Below, in pieces: positions 11,218 through 23,900 of a stretch of DNA of 64,000 bases. How positions within the stretch are numbered: the first letter of the stretch is position 1; each line of letters opens with the position of its first letter. The notes beneath the pieces are model-generated. The model did no database searches. It had not been told where the DNA came from and saw only the letters and a program-made list of their open reading frames with translations. Origin of the DNA: Ailurus styani (Eukaryota > Chordata > Mammalia > Carnivora > Ailuridae); contig LNAC01000003.1 in the NCBI GenBank assembly GCA_002007465.1, positions 15,261,483 to 15,325,482 on the forward strand, written 5' to 3'. A program made the translations under genes and the position numbers.

Positions 11218-13654
11218 ATTTAGTATTTAACCTCAGATTCATATTAGCAGCCATGCCCTGGTGCAGGAGCCTATTGTTCACGGGTGATGGAACTGGTGTC
11301 TGCTCTGATGTAATTATATTAATAGATGTCAAAATATTTTTAATACTATTTTGTATAAAGCAAGATGATCAAGTGTTGATAAGCAGCATTGCTTATTCTA
11401 ATACTCCAGTATATTGAGTACTAATTTACTGTTCATGTAAAATTTCATTACTGTCCTATGAAGAGAAAATTTTAGGAAATAGGTTTATAAGCACTAAAGA
11501 AAACAATGGGATCATTTTACCATAGTGAAGAGAAGGCTTAGAGTTTAAAGTGTTAATGTTCAGAGTATGATAACCAGAAGTTGGATATATACACATAAGA
11601 TATGTCAGAAAAAAAATTGGTGTAACTGCCAGTAGTAGTCAGGACCTATACAATTCACCCTTGGTAAACCTGGGGGGTTTCAAGTTCTGTGGTTGGGAAA
11701 ACCACAATTCAAAATGTCACTGTTTGGGGGAAGATAAAGTGTTAAAAATCAAATTTAAAAATCATTCTCCATCTCTTTTTAATATTTTTGAACTGGGCAT
11801 ATACAGGTTGAAATTGAATGTCTTTAACACTTATATTCTTCTTTGTTTAGTTTTCACAAGAAGGAAACTGCTTGAATAATGCCTAGTTAAAATGAAAATT
11901 CCTGGCATTCTTTTTCCAAAGTCTAGTCATTCGTTATCTCTCTCCATCTCTCTAATCTATTGGCTGACAATAAATTGATCTCTTTTCTCTAGGACCAGTC
12001 ATTGCATTCTCTAAGTATGCATCACTGATTGCTTTCATGTTTTTGTATTCAAAAGGCTTATATTGAACCCCAATGATATAGAAGAGTCAAGTGTTTAAAA
12101 TTTCCAGCATACAAGTATAAGACAGCTATTACTTAAACCATGGTTGTTGAAGGTTAAGTACAACTCCGTTCCACCCCATCTGCCTTTTTCTTTAGTTATT
12201 TAAACTATAAATTTATGAGGCAAGAACAGGGATATGATGATTTTTTTGTTTCTGCTATGTACCATATCAAATTTGGATAAAGTTAGTTCTATTTCTCATA
12301 TTCTTCAACAGTTTCATATTCTTAAAGTCATTCCTGTCTTCTTCCTAAATTTGCCATTCTAGTACCATACTGAAAAATAGAAGAAGAAAAAAAGGACTAT
12401 TGGTAATAATTCTATTGTGGGTGGCTAAATGCTAATTCTACACTGGAGGATACTGACTCCCTCTCTTAGTTTTTTGATTAAAAGTCAACTTTTTATTGTA
12501 GATGTTTTTTATGATTTGAGGGTTCATTTTTTACTCTAATATAAACTAATTCATTACTGATTATAGTTATTAAAAGGCTAATTTTATTAAAGCTTTAAAA
12601 ATTATATGACAAATGAAAAATTTCAGATCTGTATAATTATTTATTAATATGTTTTATGAAATTATTTTGCTAATAGGTATATATAGGGAAAGTGGTACCT
12701 ATTATTCATTATACCAAACTACTTGTTAAGGGATTTATCCCAACACTCTCCCTCTCTCCGAATATAACCAGGTGGAATTTTTTTTTCCTTTGTAGTTATT
12801 CAAGTCAGTTAAAACAGTTTCTAGATTGACATTGAGCATTAGAAAATCAAGGGTCACAGTATTTGATTTAATATTCCTTTAAATTTAAGTAATAACCCAG
12901 CTGGATCCCTAAAAGAGCCTTGGTTTTATTTCATCCCAAGTTGCATTCTATTGAGGTGCTCTTGGAACTGAGTTCAGAAGTATTTGGGAACAGAGGGGCA
13001 GGTGCAGACATCGGTTAGAGACTGAGGTGGAGGATGGGGTGAAGTTCTTCTCAGGCTCCTCTGTGAGCAATGGGAAGTGGAGTTTCCATAGTAATTACAA
13101 TCTTCCACCTGTGGAAAGGGAATATAATGAGTTGTCATTTCTACTCATTTTGTGGAATTTCTCTAATCAGGTACTTTCTTAGAAAATCTGGCCTTCTGAT
13201 TTTTGAATAGAATATAGAATGTCAGTTTATGTGCCAACAATAGGTCTCCAAACCTGTATCTCCTTTAAAAAGCCAATTTAGAAAAAAAAAAAAAAAAAAA
13301 AAAAGGAAGCTGATTTAGCTTGTGGCTACTGTGTAACATTCCAGTTAGGCTCAGAGTTAGAAGAATGACAAATTCAAGAAATCAACTCTAACTGATTTTA
13401 GAAGGAATCCTATACCTAAACATCAACCAGCTTTCTCCCCTTTAGAACATGACTGCTTCATTTGTCCTCTTTTTTTTACCCTCTTCACTCCAGAGATTTC
13501 TGTAAAATTATATTTTCATGTAAAACTCACAGCACACTTTCATTTCCAAGAGCCATGCAGACATGTTATGTATTTGCAATTGTGTAAAATTCTCTTCTGT
13601 AAAGCATTTTGGTGTCTAAGATTTGGAGCTCAGGGAAGTTAAAATATTACCCAT
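11215..13654. other. non-coding DNA, nothing recognised
   Basis: AT-rich. Contains an approximately 24-base A run at about 13280-13303 without an identifiable element in front of it. No coding evidence. Confidence 0.5.
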
Positions 13655-13735
13655 CAGCATTCTTGGGAATACAGAGGAGGCTCTGAGGGGTTAAAGTCAA
13701 TCACTAGGAGTAAGACTAGGACTCCTGCCAATAAA
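13655..13735 (-). repeat. possible MIR fragment
   Basis: GAGGCTCTGAGGGGTTAAAG followed by a TCAC-TAG-AAG-AGGACTC series resembles the complement of the MIR core (GAGGCTCAGAGAGGTTAAG...), with an internal gap. The match is short and diverged, so chance similarity is possible. Confidence 0.38.
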
Positions 13736-14858
13736 CCTACACTTGGGCAGACTTAAATTGGATTTTACCCATCTTATGTACATGATCAGTTCTCAAGAAA
13801 GACTTTTTAAAAAATTTTTGTTTATTTTTTACTTTTTTAGCTACATGGGACACATAGGCAGAGACAGTGGCTGAAATGGAATCCATTGCATGAAATGGCT
13901 TGTATGCTGACTGAATTTAAAATTGGACTTTCTTATTCTCTGATTTTTACTTCAGAGATGTGTGACAGGGGAGGCAGGTGTCTTGTAAATAAAAAATGTG
14001 ACTCAGCTATAAAACATGGAATGGGGGAAATAAAAAGCTTCACTGCTCATTAAAAAAAAAAAAAGGAGAGAGAAGAAGAAAAGTCTGTGTAACATAAATG
14101 GTCTTGGCTGTTTCCGGGGATCTACGTTTGCACAATGAACCCAAATATCAGGATGCTTCTCTGGTTCTAGTTTTCACTAAATTTTAATGAGAGGATTGAG
14201 ATAACTTTAGGTGAAAAACAGCAGTGACCTCTCTAAACATCCTCTTCCATTTATTTACCAAGTCTTCCCTAACAATAATATTTTTTTAAAGAAATAGAAA
14301 TAAATATTTTCTAAAAGATTCTTTGGTAAATAAGATGTATTTGTGTGTGTCAGAGGGACAAATGTTTACATGATACTCCACTTATTATGTCTCACTTAAA
14401 ATTTTACAGTACAAGTTTCACACAATAATTTGAGAATATTTTAATTTATTTAAATGATTTACTCAAACAACATTATTTCAGAGGGAAAGAGATAAGGTAG
14501 ACAACCTCGGGCTCCATGGGAAGAGACCTCATTCTTTCACAATGTAGCTGATCTAAACATCCTATTTTCAGTATGTATTAGTTTCCTTACTTTAGTTTTT
14601 CCTAAAAAAAAAAATCATACACTAAAATTCAATATCCTCCTTTCAAATAAAGCAAATTCCCTGTTGTCTTGAAGAAAGTTGTTCTTAGCCACATTGAATT
14701 TAAAGAGGAAAACTGCAACAGCAGTCAACAAATAAGAAACATACTGGGTACTTAAAAATTCTCTCTTGGGTATTGTCCAAGAGACTCTAGGGACCCAGGG
14801 AAACAGAGTATTTTAAGAGAAACAAAAACATACTTCAAAGAAAGAGGTATTGAATTTC
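13736..14858. other. non-coding DNA, nothing recognised
   Basis: AT-rich, with a 12-A run at about 14052. No recognisable gene or repeat family. Confidence 0.5.
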
Positions 14859-15102
14859 TCCCTGAATGTTTTTTTTTTTTTTTTTTTTTTTTTAAAGATT
14901 TTATTTATTCATTTGACACAGAGAGAGAGATTACAAGTAGGCAGAAAGGCAGGAGAGAGAGAGGAGAGAGGAGGAAGCAGGCTCCCTGCTGAGCAGAGAG
15001 CCCGATGCGGGCCTCGATCCCAGGACCCTGGGATCATGACCTGAGCCGAAGGCAGCGGCTTTAACCCACTGAGCCACCCAGGCGCCCTCCCTGAATGTTT
15101 TT
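14859..15102 (-). mobile_element. young CAN-SINE, mustelid-type
   Basis: Full-length reverse-oriented SINE, body about 14874-15087: a long T run, AAGATTTTATTTATTCATTT, the TTACAAGTAGGCAGAAAGGC segment, and a near-consensus tRNA-like head ending GAGCCACCCAGGCGCCC. The 15-bp direct repeat TCCCTGAATGTTTTT is perfect (14859-14873 and 15088-15102). Intact target duplications, long pure tail and consensus-like head make this one of the youngest insertions in the window. Confidence 0.97.
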
Positions 15103-16879
15103 ATGTCTTTCCTCTGTTGAACTAGGGAGTGGAGATTTTAACAGCCTGTATCTTTTCATGGTGGATCTTGGTTGCAAAGCCTTCAAATGCTAAAATCACA
15201 AGAACATTGGACATTCTATTTGATTCTTGAAAAATAGGACAATGAACAAACTAAAAACAAAGAGTTTATGGGGGAAAAGTCTTGACTGGAAATGGAGTTC
15301 TCAGTAACAGTACATCAGGTAGGATCCAGGTCCAAAGAAAATCAGATACTATAGGTCTTATAATTTATTTTGTTTGACAAGGAATTATTGAGTATATACT
15401 ATAAACTATGAAGCTGCAAAGGAAAATTAGAAAATTTTATTCCTGATCCAGAAGAGTATAGATTCAAATGGTGAAGGAAAGAGTGAGAAATAATCTTAAA
15501 GAAGGAACCAGAGATTCTAATGTATTAATAATATCAAAAAGAGAGAGGGTAAGAGATTTCTCAAAACTGTTATACAGCAAACAACACCCCCAAAACAAAA
15601 AATATCCCCAAACCAGTTAGTATCTTTGATAATGTTTTAATAGATCATGCAAGCAACATAGTCATTATGGAAATATCACAATAGAAAGCCAAAAAAGGAA
15701 AATAGAATATAGACACGCAGAGAACTAGTTAAATGTTTTAACATATTTTCTTTCATTCTCAATTCTGAGTGTCTTCTCATGCATGGAATAATGAAAAATT
15801 GCTTCTTCCTATACTTCATTATCACATTACCCCATACCACCATTCAGACAGCAGAGTTACTTTAAATACACCCTATACCAAATGTGAAGTTATATCATAG
15901 TCCAAAAATACTATGTTAACTTAAGTGAAAAATGGGATTTTTAAGTGTATTAATATTTTGAGAACAGAGCTTTTATTTGCAAGTACCAGGCTTTCATAAG
16001 ACAGGGCCAGATTCCTAGTTTTCAAGAAGTCAAAGCCTAGAAGACTTAGAGTGAAAATCTATAACATAGACTCTAGAGTAATTTCCTGAAAAGCTTTTTC
16101 CTTCCAAAATCATGTACGTATAACTAATTGACTAGGAATGGACTATCAGAGAGTATGACAATAGAGCAAACAATGTTGTCGTGGCCCCCCTTCTAATACT
16201 AAACTCTGGATGTGAAGGTGATGGGGCTCTGAACAGAAGGCTTTCCAGAGTTGAATGGTGGAGACTGCAGGGCTATGAGAGTTTTTACATCGGAGCCAGT
16301 ACTTAAGGGCAGTATGAGCCATGGCAAGAGAGGAGTCTATGTAGAAAGTCTTGAATATTCAACATGGCACTGGTGACTGAGGCTCCCTACGTCTCAGGTT
16401 AGGAAGGGATTAGAAAATGGCAAGAAGGTCAGCCAACCAGTAGAGAACTGGCATTGTGACGAGGCAATCTCAGAGAATGAGGTTTTAGGGTAAGAAGTCA
16501 TGAGGGAACCATGGATACAAGTAATAGATGCAATGGATACAGTGTATACCAGGCACACCAAAGATCAGGCCAGGCAAATAAGTAAGACAAAGGATCGTGT
16601 GTAAAACATAATATAATTATTTATTAAATCAGGGGCACCAAGAAAGCCATCTGGGAACTTAGACCATTCTGGAAGAGAAAGAGAAAGAATGAGGAAAAAA
16701 AGAATCTTGATTTAACACAGTTGAAATAATAAATTGAACAGAAATAAATTGAAATAATAAGTTATTATCCATCTTAATTTTAATTATCCTTTTCTTTGCT
16801 TCCAAATTGAAATGCATACTTATGAGCTAAGTTACTTTCAGTTTTTATCAAGTAAAAATTGTATGGCATCTAAATACTA
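15103..16879. other. non-coding DNA, nothing recognised
   Basis: AT-rich, with no coding signal and no repeat family recognised. Confidence 0.5.
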
Positions 16880-17440
16880 TCATTTATTAATTTTCTAATA
16901 TGAGACATTTTAGATTATTTTTCTATTTTAATTAATCTATAATAAATACCTCATATACATTTTAGTGTGTCTCACCTATTTATAATGGTAAATTTCTTAG
17001 ACGTGCAATTAGTGGATCAAAAATCTGATTATTTGAAAGTATTTTTTTAAGTTAAAAAATTATTTTGAAGTGTTTATTTTAATTCCAGTTAACAAACAAT
17101 GTAATATTAGTTTCAGGTGTACAATATAGTGATTCGACATTCCCATATGACAACTTCTATACGTCACTAGTGCACTCCTTAATCCCCTTGTCCTATTTAG
17201 CCCATGCTCCCACCCACCTCCACTCTGGTAACCTTCAGTTTGTTCTCTATAGAAATGTTTTATTACATATTTTAAATTTTCTTTCAGAATGGACATCCCA
17301 ATTTATTCTCCAATTAATAATGCTTAAGAGTTTCTATTTCTCTTAACGCATGACAATAGCAGTTAAAATTGCTTAACAATGTGAATGACTATGACATGGT
17401 AGTTTTAATTTCATTTCTTGATTGCTAAAAGATGCCAGAG
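16880..17440 (-). mobile_element. old L1 3'-end fragment (L1ME-like), interrupted
   Basis: The stretch GGTAAATTTCTTAGACGTGC...AGTGGATCAAAAATCTG and, beyond an insertion, CAATTTATTCTCCAATTAATAATGC...AGAGTTTCTATTTCTC...GTAGTTTTAATTTCATTTC match in order the complement of an ancient L1 3' region. The younger carnivore L1 tail at about 17060-17262 splits it. The subfamily is not determined. Confidence 0.5.
17060..17262 (-). mobile_element. carnivore L1 3' UTR fragment, 5'-truncated
   Basis: Contains TTAATTCCAGTTAACAAACA, TTAGTTTCAGGTGTACAATA, TAGTGATTCGACATTCCCAT, TGCACTCCTTAATCCCCTTG and CAGTTTGTTCTCTATAGAAA in the fixed order of the carnivore L1 3' UTR on the complementary strand. Only the terminal 200 bp is present, as expected for a truncated L1 insertion. 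It has no coding capacity. Confidence 0.85.
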
Positions 17441-18159
17441 CCTCTAAAATCACTGAGAACATGCTATAGACTTTCTAAAGTTTCCTTCTGTTTCTTGAAG
17501 TAAAATGAAAATATTCCACAGGGAAACATTTCTCATATTGGTCCTTGCTCATGGGTCTGAGTCTATCTCTGTTTGCTCATATTTAATGGGATAGGGGAGG
17601 CCTATCTTCAGAAGTGGAGCTAAAACAAGCTGGCTCCAAACCTGTGTGAGTCCTTATTCAAATGTGTCCATTATGAAAAGAGAAAGGAAAGTTAAGATTT
17701 GCTGGAGTCTTAACTGCTGCATATAGGTCTATTTGCCTGAGGGAAGCAAGGAAGGAACTTTAGTTGTGTGTGCCTTTCGGGAAGGGATCTTCATTGCTGT
17801 TCTAAAAATTTTCTTTTCCATTTATGTTGCAGCAGGCTGAAGTTGGTTAGAATACTGTGTGTCCCTCTTTCTAATTAGCATTTTGGTGACAAAGGGAAGA
17901 GAGTTTAACACATGGATTCAAACTCCCAGTTGGGCCAGAAGTCAGTATACACATATTAAGGCTTTGCCTCCAGAGGATTTTATGGTTTATATTCCCATCA
18001 ACAATGCATAAAACTGCCTATTTATCTATACCACATATTCCAATGTGCAATGTCCTAGACAAAATTTTTTCATTATATAAATTTGGATTTTATAGAATGA
18101 GGATGATTAATATTTTATATGCTTTTTAAATTATCTTTTTCTTTTTATATTAACCTACT
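17441..18159. other. non-coding DNA, little recognised
   Basis: Around 17975-18040 there is a short segment (ATTCCCATCAACAATGCATA) that resembles an old L1 3' end, but it is too short to assign. Nothing else was recognised. Confidence 0.4.
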
Positions 18160-18620
18160 TGAAAGGTATATAACAAATTATCCCCATATTTAGCAGATTA
18201 AAGCAACAAACATTTATGAGCTCAGTGTTTCTGTGGGTAGGGAATTCAGAGGTAGCTTAGTTGGGTTGTTTTGGATCAAGAAGTTGTAGTCAAGATATTG
18301 CCTGGTTTATAGTTTTCTGAAGGATTCAGTCTCAAGATGACTCATTCACGTGACTGTTGGAAGGTAGTGTTGGTTCTATGTTGGCTCTTGGTGGGAAGCC
18401 TTAGCTTCTCTCAATGTGAGTTTCTCCATAGGCTGGTTTAAGTGTCCTCACAGTATTGATGCTGGTTTGCCCTGGAGTAAGTAATCCAAAATAACAAGTC
18501 AGAAGCTTCAATGCCTTTTATGATCCAGCTTCAGATGTCACACTCCATCACTTCTACAGTATCATATTGGTAACATAAATTATCCCTATTCATTACAGAG
18601 GACTCTAAAAGGATTACAAA
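18160..18620 (-). mobile_element. MaLR/MLT1-type LTR, diverged
   Basis: The segment starts TAACAAATTATCCCCATATT, then AGCAACAAACATTTATGAG..., CAGTGTTTCTGTGGGTAGGG, GTTTCTCCATAGGCTGGTTT and CACTCCATCACTTCTACAGT. This order corresponds to the complement of a MaLR LTR, in which the polyadenylation-type AATAAA lies close to the 3' end (seen here as TTTAT). No internal sequence adjoins it. The subfamily is uncertain. Confidence 0.5.
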
Positions 18621-18999
18621 ATTCAGCATCTTGATCCTCTCACATATGGATGCTATTCTCACCCTACTTGGTTGTGATACCCCATAACCTAGCTGTTCTA
18701 TATGGATAGATTCTTCACCTCCACATGGGTTTCAACACCCTGCAGGGGTCCACCCCTTTGAGAAGGTGCTCTACTCACCCTTATTGGGCTCTGAAACCTA
18801 ATGTCAGGATTACCTAGTGTGGATCCCCTTCTCACTATAGTAGAATTCTGGCAGTCCACTTTGACCTACTGGGCCAACTCTCCCATCCTTCACCCACTTG
18901 AGAGGATGTCTACTTTGTTATGTCTCACCAAGAAGGAAAAAGAAAGAAATGGAAGAATTACCAATAGCATTCTCTGAAAAATCAGGAAAACAAAGTCCC
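18621..18999. other. non-coding DNA, nothing recognised
   Basis: Slightly C-rich stretch (CTCACCCTACTTGG..., CACCCACTTGAGAGG...). No gene or repeat assignment. Confidence 0.4.
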
Positions 19000-19904
19000 A
19001 AATATCTGTATTATTACCTATCACTATATACTTAAAATAAGACGAAAACTTAAAGTTTAAGGATTGGAAAGAACAAATCAGAGTTATTTATAAATGATAT
19101 GACTTTATATAGAGAAGACCAAATAACTTATAAAACAGAATAATTTACAAATTGTTAGACATAATGGAGTTTAGACAAATTGTTGGCTATAATATCAGTA
19201 CATCAGTGAATACAAATACATTATTACATTTCTACCCTCCAGCAACAACCAAAAGAAACAAATAAAAATCAGTGAACATAATTAAACAAAAACCACAATT
19301 TATAATAGTGACAAAAATTTTATCTTGAAAAAAACTAAAAAAATGTGCAAGACCAGAAAAATGCATAATTATACTAAAAGATATTAAAAGAGACTTTAAT
19401 AACAAGTGATATCTCATGTTCATGGAAAGAAGACTCAATAACAAAAATTTTATATCTTCCTGTTTTGACCCCTAGAGTTGATGAAACTGTAAAAGGAGTA
19501 CTCATAGATTGTTAAGAAGAATAAGGGAGAGCTTGCCTTATCTGATATCAAGTTCTTATAGAACTAATATAGAGTAACATTAGGTCCAATGGACAGACTG
19601 ATTAAAACAGATTATAGGACCCAGAACATATCAGCTCAACTGAAATTGAAATGAAAAACCTAAAAATTTTAGAATTAGGAAACTTTCTTCTTAAATAAGT
19701 TATAAAGAGCAATAACCATAGAAACATAAATTATGAATTTGATTTCATTAAAATTAAGAATGTTTCCTCATTATAAAGAAATGAAAAGACAAGTTGTAAA
19801 ATAGAAAATGTATCAACATAAGTAACTGACAGCATAAAAACATGCCAATTGCTAAGAAGAAAAATAACTAATAGAATAATAGGCTAATGACACAAATAGG
19901 TGTG
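19000..19904 (+). mobile_element. old L1 ORF2 3' part, first half
   Basis: A-rich sense-strand sequence with the character and order of a degraded L1 ORF2 C-terminus: AATCAGTGAACATAATTAAAC, AAGAAGAATAAGGGAGAGCTT, ATAGAACTAATATAGAGTAA, GGAAACTTTCTTCTTAAATA. It continues beyond the LTR at 19905-20487 in the 3' UTR segment at 20488-20980. All frames are broken. Confidence 0.55.
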
Positions 19905-20487
19905 GTATACAGGTGTAGCTCCCTACCAGGATTCCTGCCTCCTGGTGTTCAAGGATTTGTGTCCTTAATAGATGGGGCCAGTAACTTCTAACCGGTAGAA
20001 TTTGGCAAAGGTGATAGAATGTCACTCCCAGGATTATGTTACATTACATGAGACTCTTTTGCTAACAGACTTGTGCTCAAGACTCTTCTTGCATGTTTAA
20101 TACAGTAAGCTGCCAGTTTGAGAAAGTCCTCATGGCAAAGAACTGTTGACAGCATTTAGGAACTGGGGGTAACTTCTAGGAATTGAGGGTATCTTCCAGC
20201 TGTGAGTCATCAAGAAGCCAAGATCCTCAGACCTACAATCAAACAAAACAAGTATGCCAAAAAACCTGCATGAACTTGAAATGGATTCTTTCCCAATTTT
20301 GAATGTCCCAGGTGAAAATGAAGTCTATTTATCACCTTGATTGTAGCCTTGTGAGACTCAGAGCAAAGAACCCAGCTAAGCTATGCTTGGAGTCCTGATT
20401 CATGGAAATTCTGACATAATGATGTTTTTCTTTCAAACTGCTGAATTTGTGATAAGTTGTTACACAGCAATAGATTACTAATACAGC
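19905..20487 (+). mobile_element. MaLR/MLT1-type solo LTR nested in the L1
   Basis: Reads in order: GGATTTGTGTCCTTAATAGA, TAGAATGTCACTCCCAGGAT, TTATGTTACATTACATGAGA, TGATTGTAGCCTTGTGAGAC, AGAACCCAGCTAAGCTATGC, CTGCTGAATTTGTGATAAGT, TGTTACACAGCAATAGATTA, CTAATACAG. The 3' end with TTGTTACACAGCAATAGATTACTAATACA is the usual terminus of this LTR group. It interrupts an L1 whose two parts read on either side. Confidence 0.72.
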
Positions 20488-20980
20488 ATATACTTCATGG
20501 AAACTTGAAAGACATACGGACAAGAGAAATATACTTGATCTCATTAATCATTAGGAAAATGCAAATCAATACCACAGTTAGATGTTTTTTGCCTATCTAA
20601 TATATTGAAAAAATGTAAACATTGGTAAATAAGAAGCGCTGACATAGTGGTGGATAAAGTAGAACTCATTTCATTTTCTTTGTAAGTGCAAACTGGTTCA
20701 ACAGCTGTGCAAGTTAGCTCGAAATTATCTTGGAAAGATGTGCAGTGGACATCTTCTTAGGGTGGAGAATCAGGGGTCTGGAATAGGGAAGGAATATATA
20801 GGTAATGGGAGTTCATGGTAATGTTCTCATTCTTGTGTTGGGTGGTGATTGACAAATGTTCATTTTGTTATTGTACTTCATCTATTACTTATAAATATTC
20901 TTTTGAATGTTTTATGAATGTTTTAAATGTTATATGATGAAAAAGTAATGAAGGGAAATAATAAGAAAGCTTAAACAGTT
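20488..20980 (+). mobile_element. old L1 3' UTR, second half
   Basis: Continues the L1 of 19000-19904: GATCTCATTAATCATTAGGAAAATGC-type sequence (the conserved region just after L1 ORF2), then AATGTTCTCATTCTTGTGTT, TGGTGATTGACAAATGTTCA and TTGTACTTCATCTATTACTT, matching in order the 3' UTR of old L1 elements. The 3' end is diffuse. Confidence 0.55.
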
Positions 20981-23900
20981 TTAAATATTTAAATAGAAAA
21001 AGAGACAAGCTTTGTTCTTGGGAAAATATCAAAACAAAATACTGACTCCTGCTATCAGTGTGTCCCATGTGTGTACACGTTGGGGTGGAGGGGTGGAGGA
21101 GGAGGAGAAGGGGAGAGCAAAAAACCGGAAAAGTGTAAGACGTCAGCAAAATATAATGAGGCATGAATAATACCATTAAAATATTCTAATACCACCTTTC
21201 CAAGAGAAAATATTTATATAATAAAATTAAAAATCAATAAGTTAATCATAATAGATAATGTTCACTTTCCTATGTCTAAAACTTGATGTTTCATTGGGCT
21301 CTTTCCATCTCAGCATTACCTGTTAATAGTCCTTCCTTGGAGATAAATAAAATGGGCTTCATCCAGGACCTGAAAAAGTGTTATATCCCCAAATTTCTTT
21401 ATTGTGTCAGATAGCTTATGGAAAACACATTAATTTGCCTCTCTTTTGCATAAGAATGTTCGATGCTCTTCAGAAGTGGATTCCATAAACTGTGGTGGTA
21501 TTGCTGTTGAGTAGTAACTAGAATGAAATTACTAGAGTGAACTATGGCATGACCAGAAATGATATATCAAATCTGTATCAAATTAATCTCAAAGAAGTTT
21601 TATTTTCTATATGTAGTATAAGATAATGAGATCCTTCAAAATTCTAACAATCCAGTATCACACACAGTGCCTTAGATATTAGACCACACTAAATGTTGAG
21701 TCTTTGATACATTAGAAATGTGAGAATAGCATTTTTGTTACTTGAAGTCAACTCCACTGATTCAGTAACTCTATTTCTCACCATTTTTACAATTAAAAAA
21801 TGATATTTCAATGAAATGCTTTATAAACGAATAGCAGAGATTTTATTTGTATATATTTTCCGTAAGTCTCCAAATTTTTTCATGCACACACACACATACA
21901 TGCACAGACAAATATATATATGTACTTGTTAATTTTTTTCCTGTCAGGTGATTTCAAATAAGACATGACCACTAAAGTAGGCAACTATAACATTTTTTTA
22001 ACCTTAAAAATAAAAGAACAAACTAGAAGTGTCCTTGTATAACTTCAAGATCTGTTTGACTTTCAGGTAAAATCAAAGACTTTTCTATAGTTTATTCCCA
22101 TTTTTATATTGAGCTTATTTTAGTCTCAGTAGAACTATGATATACTGTTCTCAGTGGAATAAGAAACAAGTAACATGGATGGCTTAATAGGGAATTTGAC
22201 TTTGAATTTATTTCCTATTTAAGGTTCAAGAAATTTTCACAAAGACTGAAATGTTTTGGACTATTTTTAAAAGAACAAACAGAATTCTCCCTGCTCATAC
22301 ACTACCTACAGGCTAAAAAGCACTCTGACAGCTAAAAAAAAAAAAAAAAAAGTCCCTTTGAGATGGCAGAATGGAACCCCAAGTACAGTACTTCCCCTAG
22401 CATAATGTCATTGAACAGTTCCAAGTCCTTTGTTCTTTCTAAGCCTACTTTGAAAATGGAAAAGTTAAAGATGTGCATACGATATAATGGAATTCTTTGT
22501 GCCCTCTTTTATGAGAATAGGATATTTCATGATTGAAAGAATCCATGAAATTTTGCTATTACAGGTCCATCCTTTTCTTTGAGTTTGAACATGGAACTAG
22601 GTTACTTTTTTGTTCTTCCGTGTATTTACAAATCCATTATCAATTCTCTTTGTGATGATTATTTCTCTTTCATTTAATGTCTTTATCAAGATAGATGCAA
22701 CTTCTGAGCCTCACATATACAAGGTGACCTTCTGTATAACAAAAAAAAAAATAGATTAAATAGGAAGTGATTTGTCCTATAACATGCTTTTCACGTTTTA
22801 GCAAACAACAGCAGAACAATTTGTATCAATGGTCCTTAACTCTAGAATGATATAATAGCATTATTAAAGTGCTTACTAAATACAGTTTTATTATTTAGTT
22901 ATTTATTGCAAAGGAAGAGAGTCTTCACATGTCAATTCATAAAATAATATATTTTTGACCATTCTCAAATATAACATTTAACAGACACTGTGCAGAATGT
23001 AACACAACCCACTTTTAAAAATTATTTTAAGTGGCAGTTTAATCATGGTTTCTGTCAATTTGTAGAATCTGACTGTGAATATAATGAAAAAATGTTTTTT
23101 TGAATAAAGTCCCCTTCCTTACATTTCTCCCAATGCAAAGTACAAAATAATTTTATTTTATATGTTATTCAAAGGAGTAGAGCTAATTACATTAATTTTC
23201 TTATTCTTTTAAAAAAATTTTACTTTATTATTTTAATAGTCTCAATATGCCATAATATCAAGCAAAAGAACATCTTACAGCCATTTCTAAGCTTGATTTT
23301 ACACTTAAATCCCTGGAAAATGTACTGCCATGCAAGGAAATAGTTCAATTGAGACCTGGCATCTGTAACTAAAAGTAATTTTTATTTGAGATTTACTTAT
23401 GTTTCCATTTTTATAGGAGACAATTACACAAAAAGTATACTCTATTCCTGCAGGTTTAACAAACTGTATTTTGTTTTTCTTGTCCGATAGTTCAATATAT
23501 CTGAAAAGAGACTACAAAAATAAAACTAATGTCTTAAAGTATAATTAATATGTGTTCTTGGCTGGTGTAGCTCGGAGAACTCATGGTATTAATTTGAGCT
23601 AGGGCTAGATGGGAAGCAACTTGATTTGTTGTTGTTGGTAATGATTCACTACTGCAGCTCATTTACCATACTAAATAGCAAATATTCTAATATAGGGGAT
23701 AGAAATATAATTTCATCATAGGATGAAGTTATTTTTTAACATATTATCCATACCTTGACATGATGTGAGTTTGTTTCATGAGGACAATGTGTCACCATTT
23801 GAACTTTGCATGGAATATTAACTAGATCAAAGAGTAGCGTAGTGTAACTTAAATTCTATCTTGGTAGGCAATAGACATAACTAAACTGGGATAAAATATA

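Noticed and set aside
11023..11417. Three ORFs with Cys-Val and Thr-His repeats
   Set aside because: Translations of the GT/AC microsatellite at 11167-11214.
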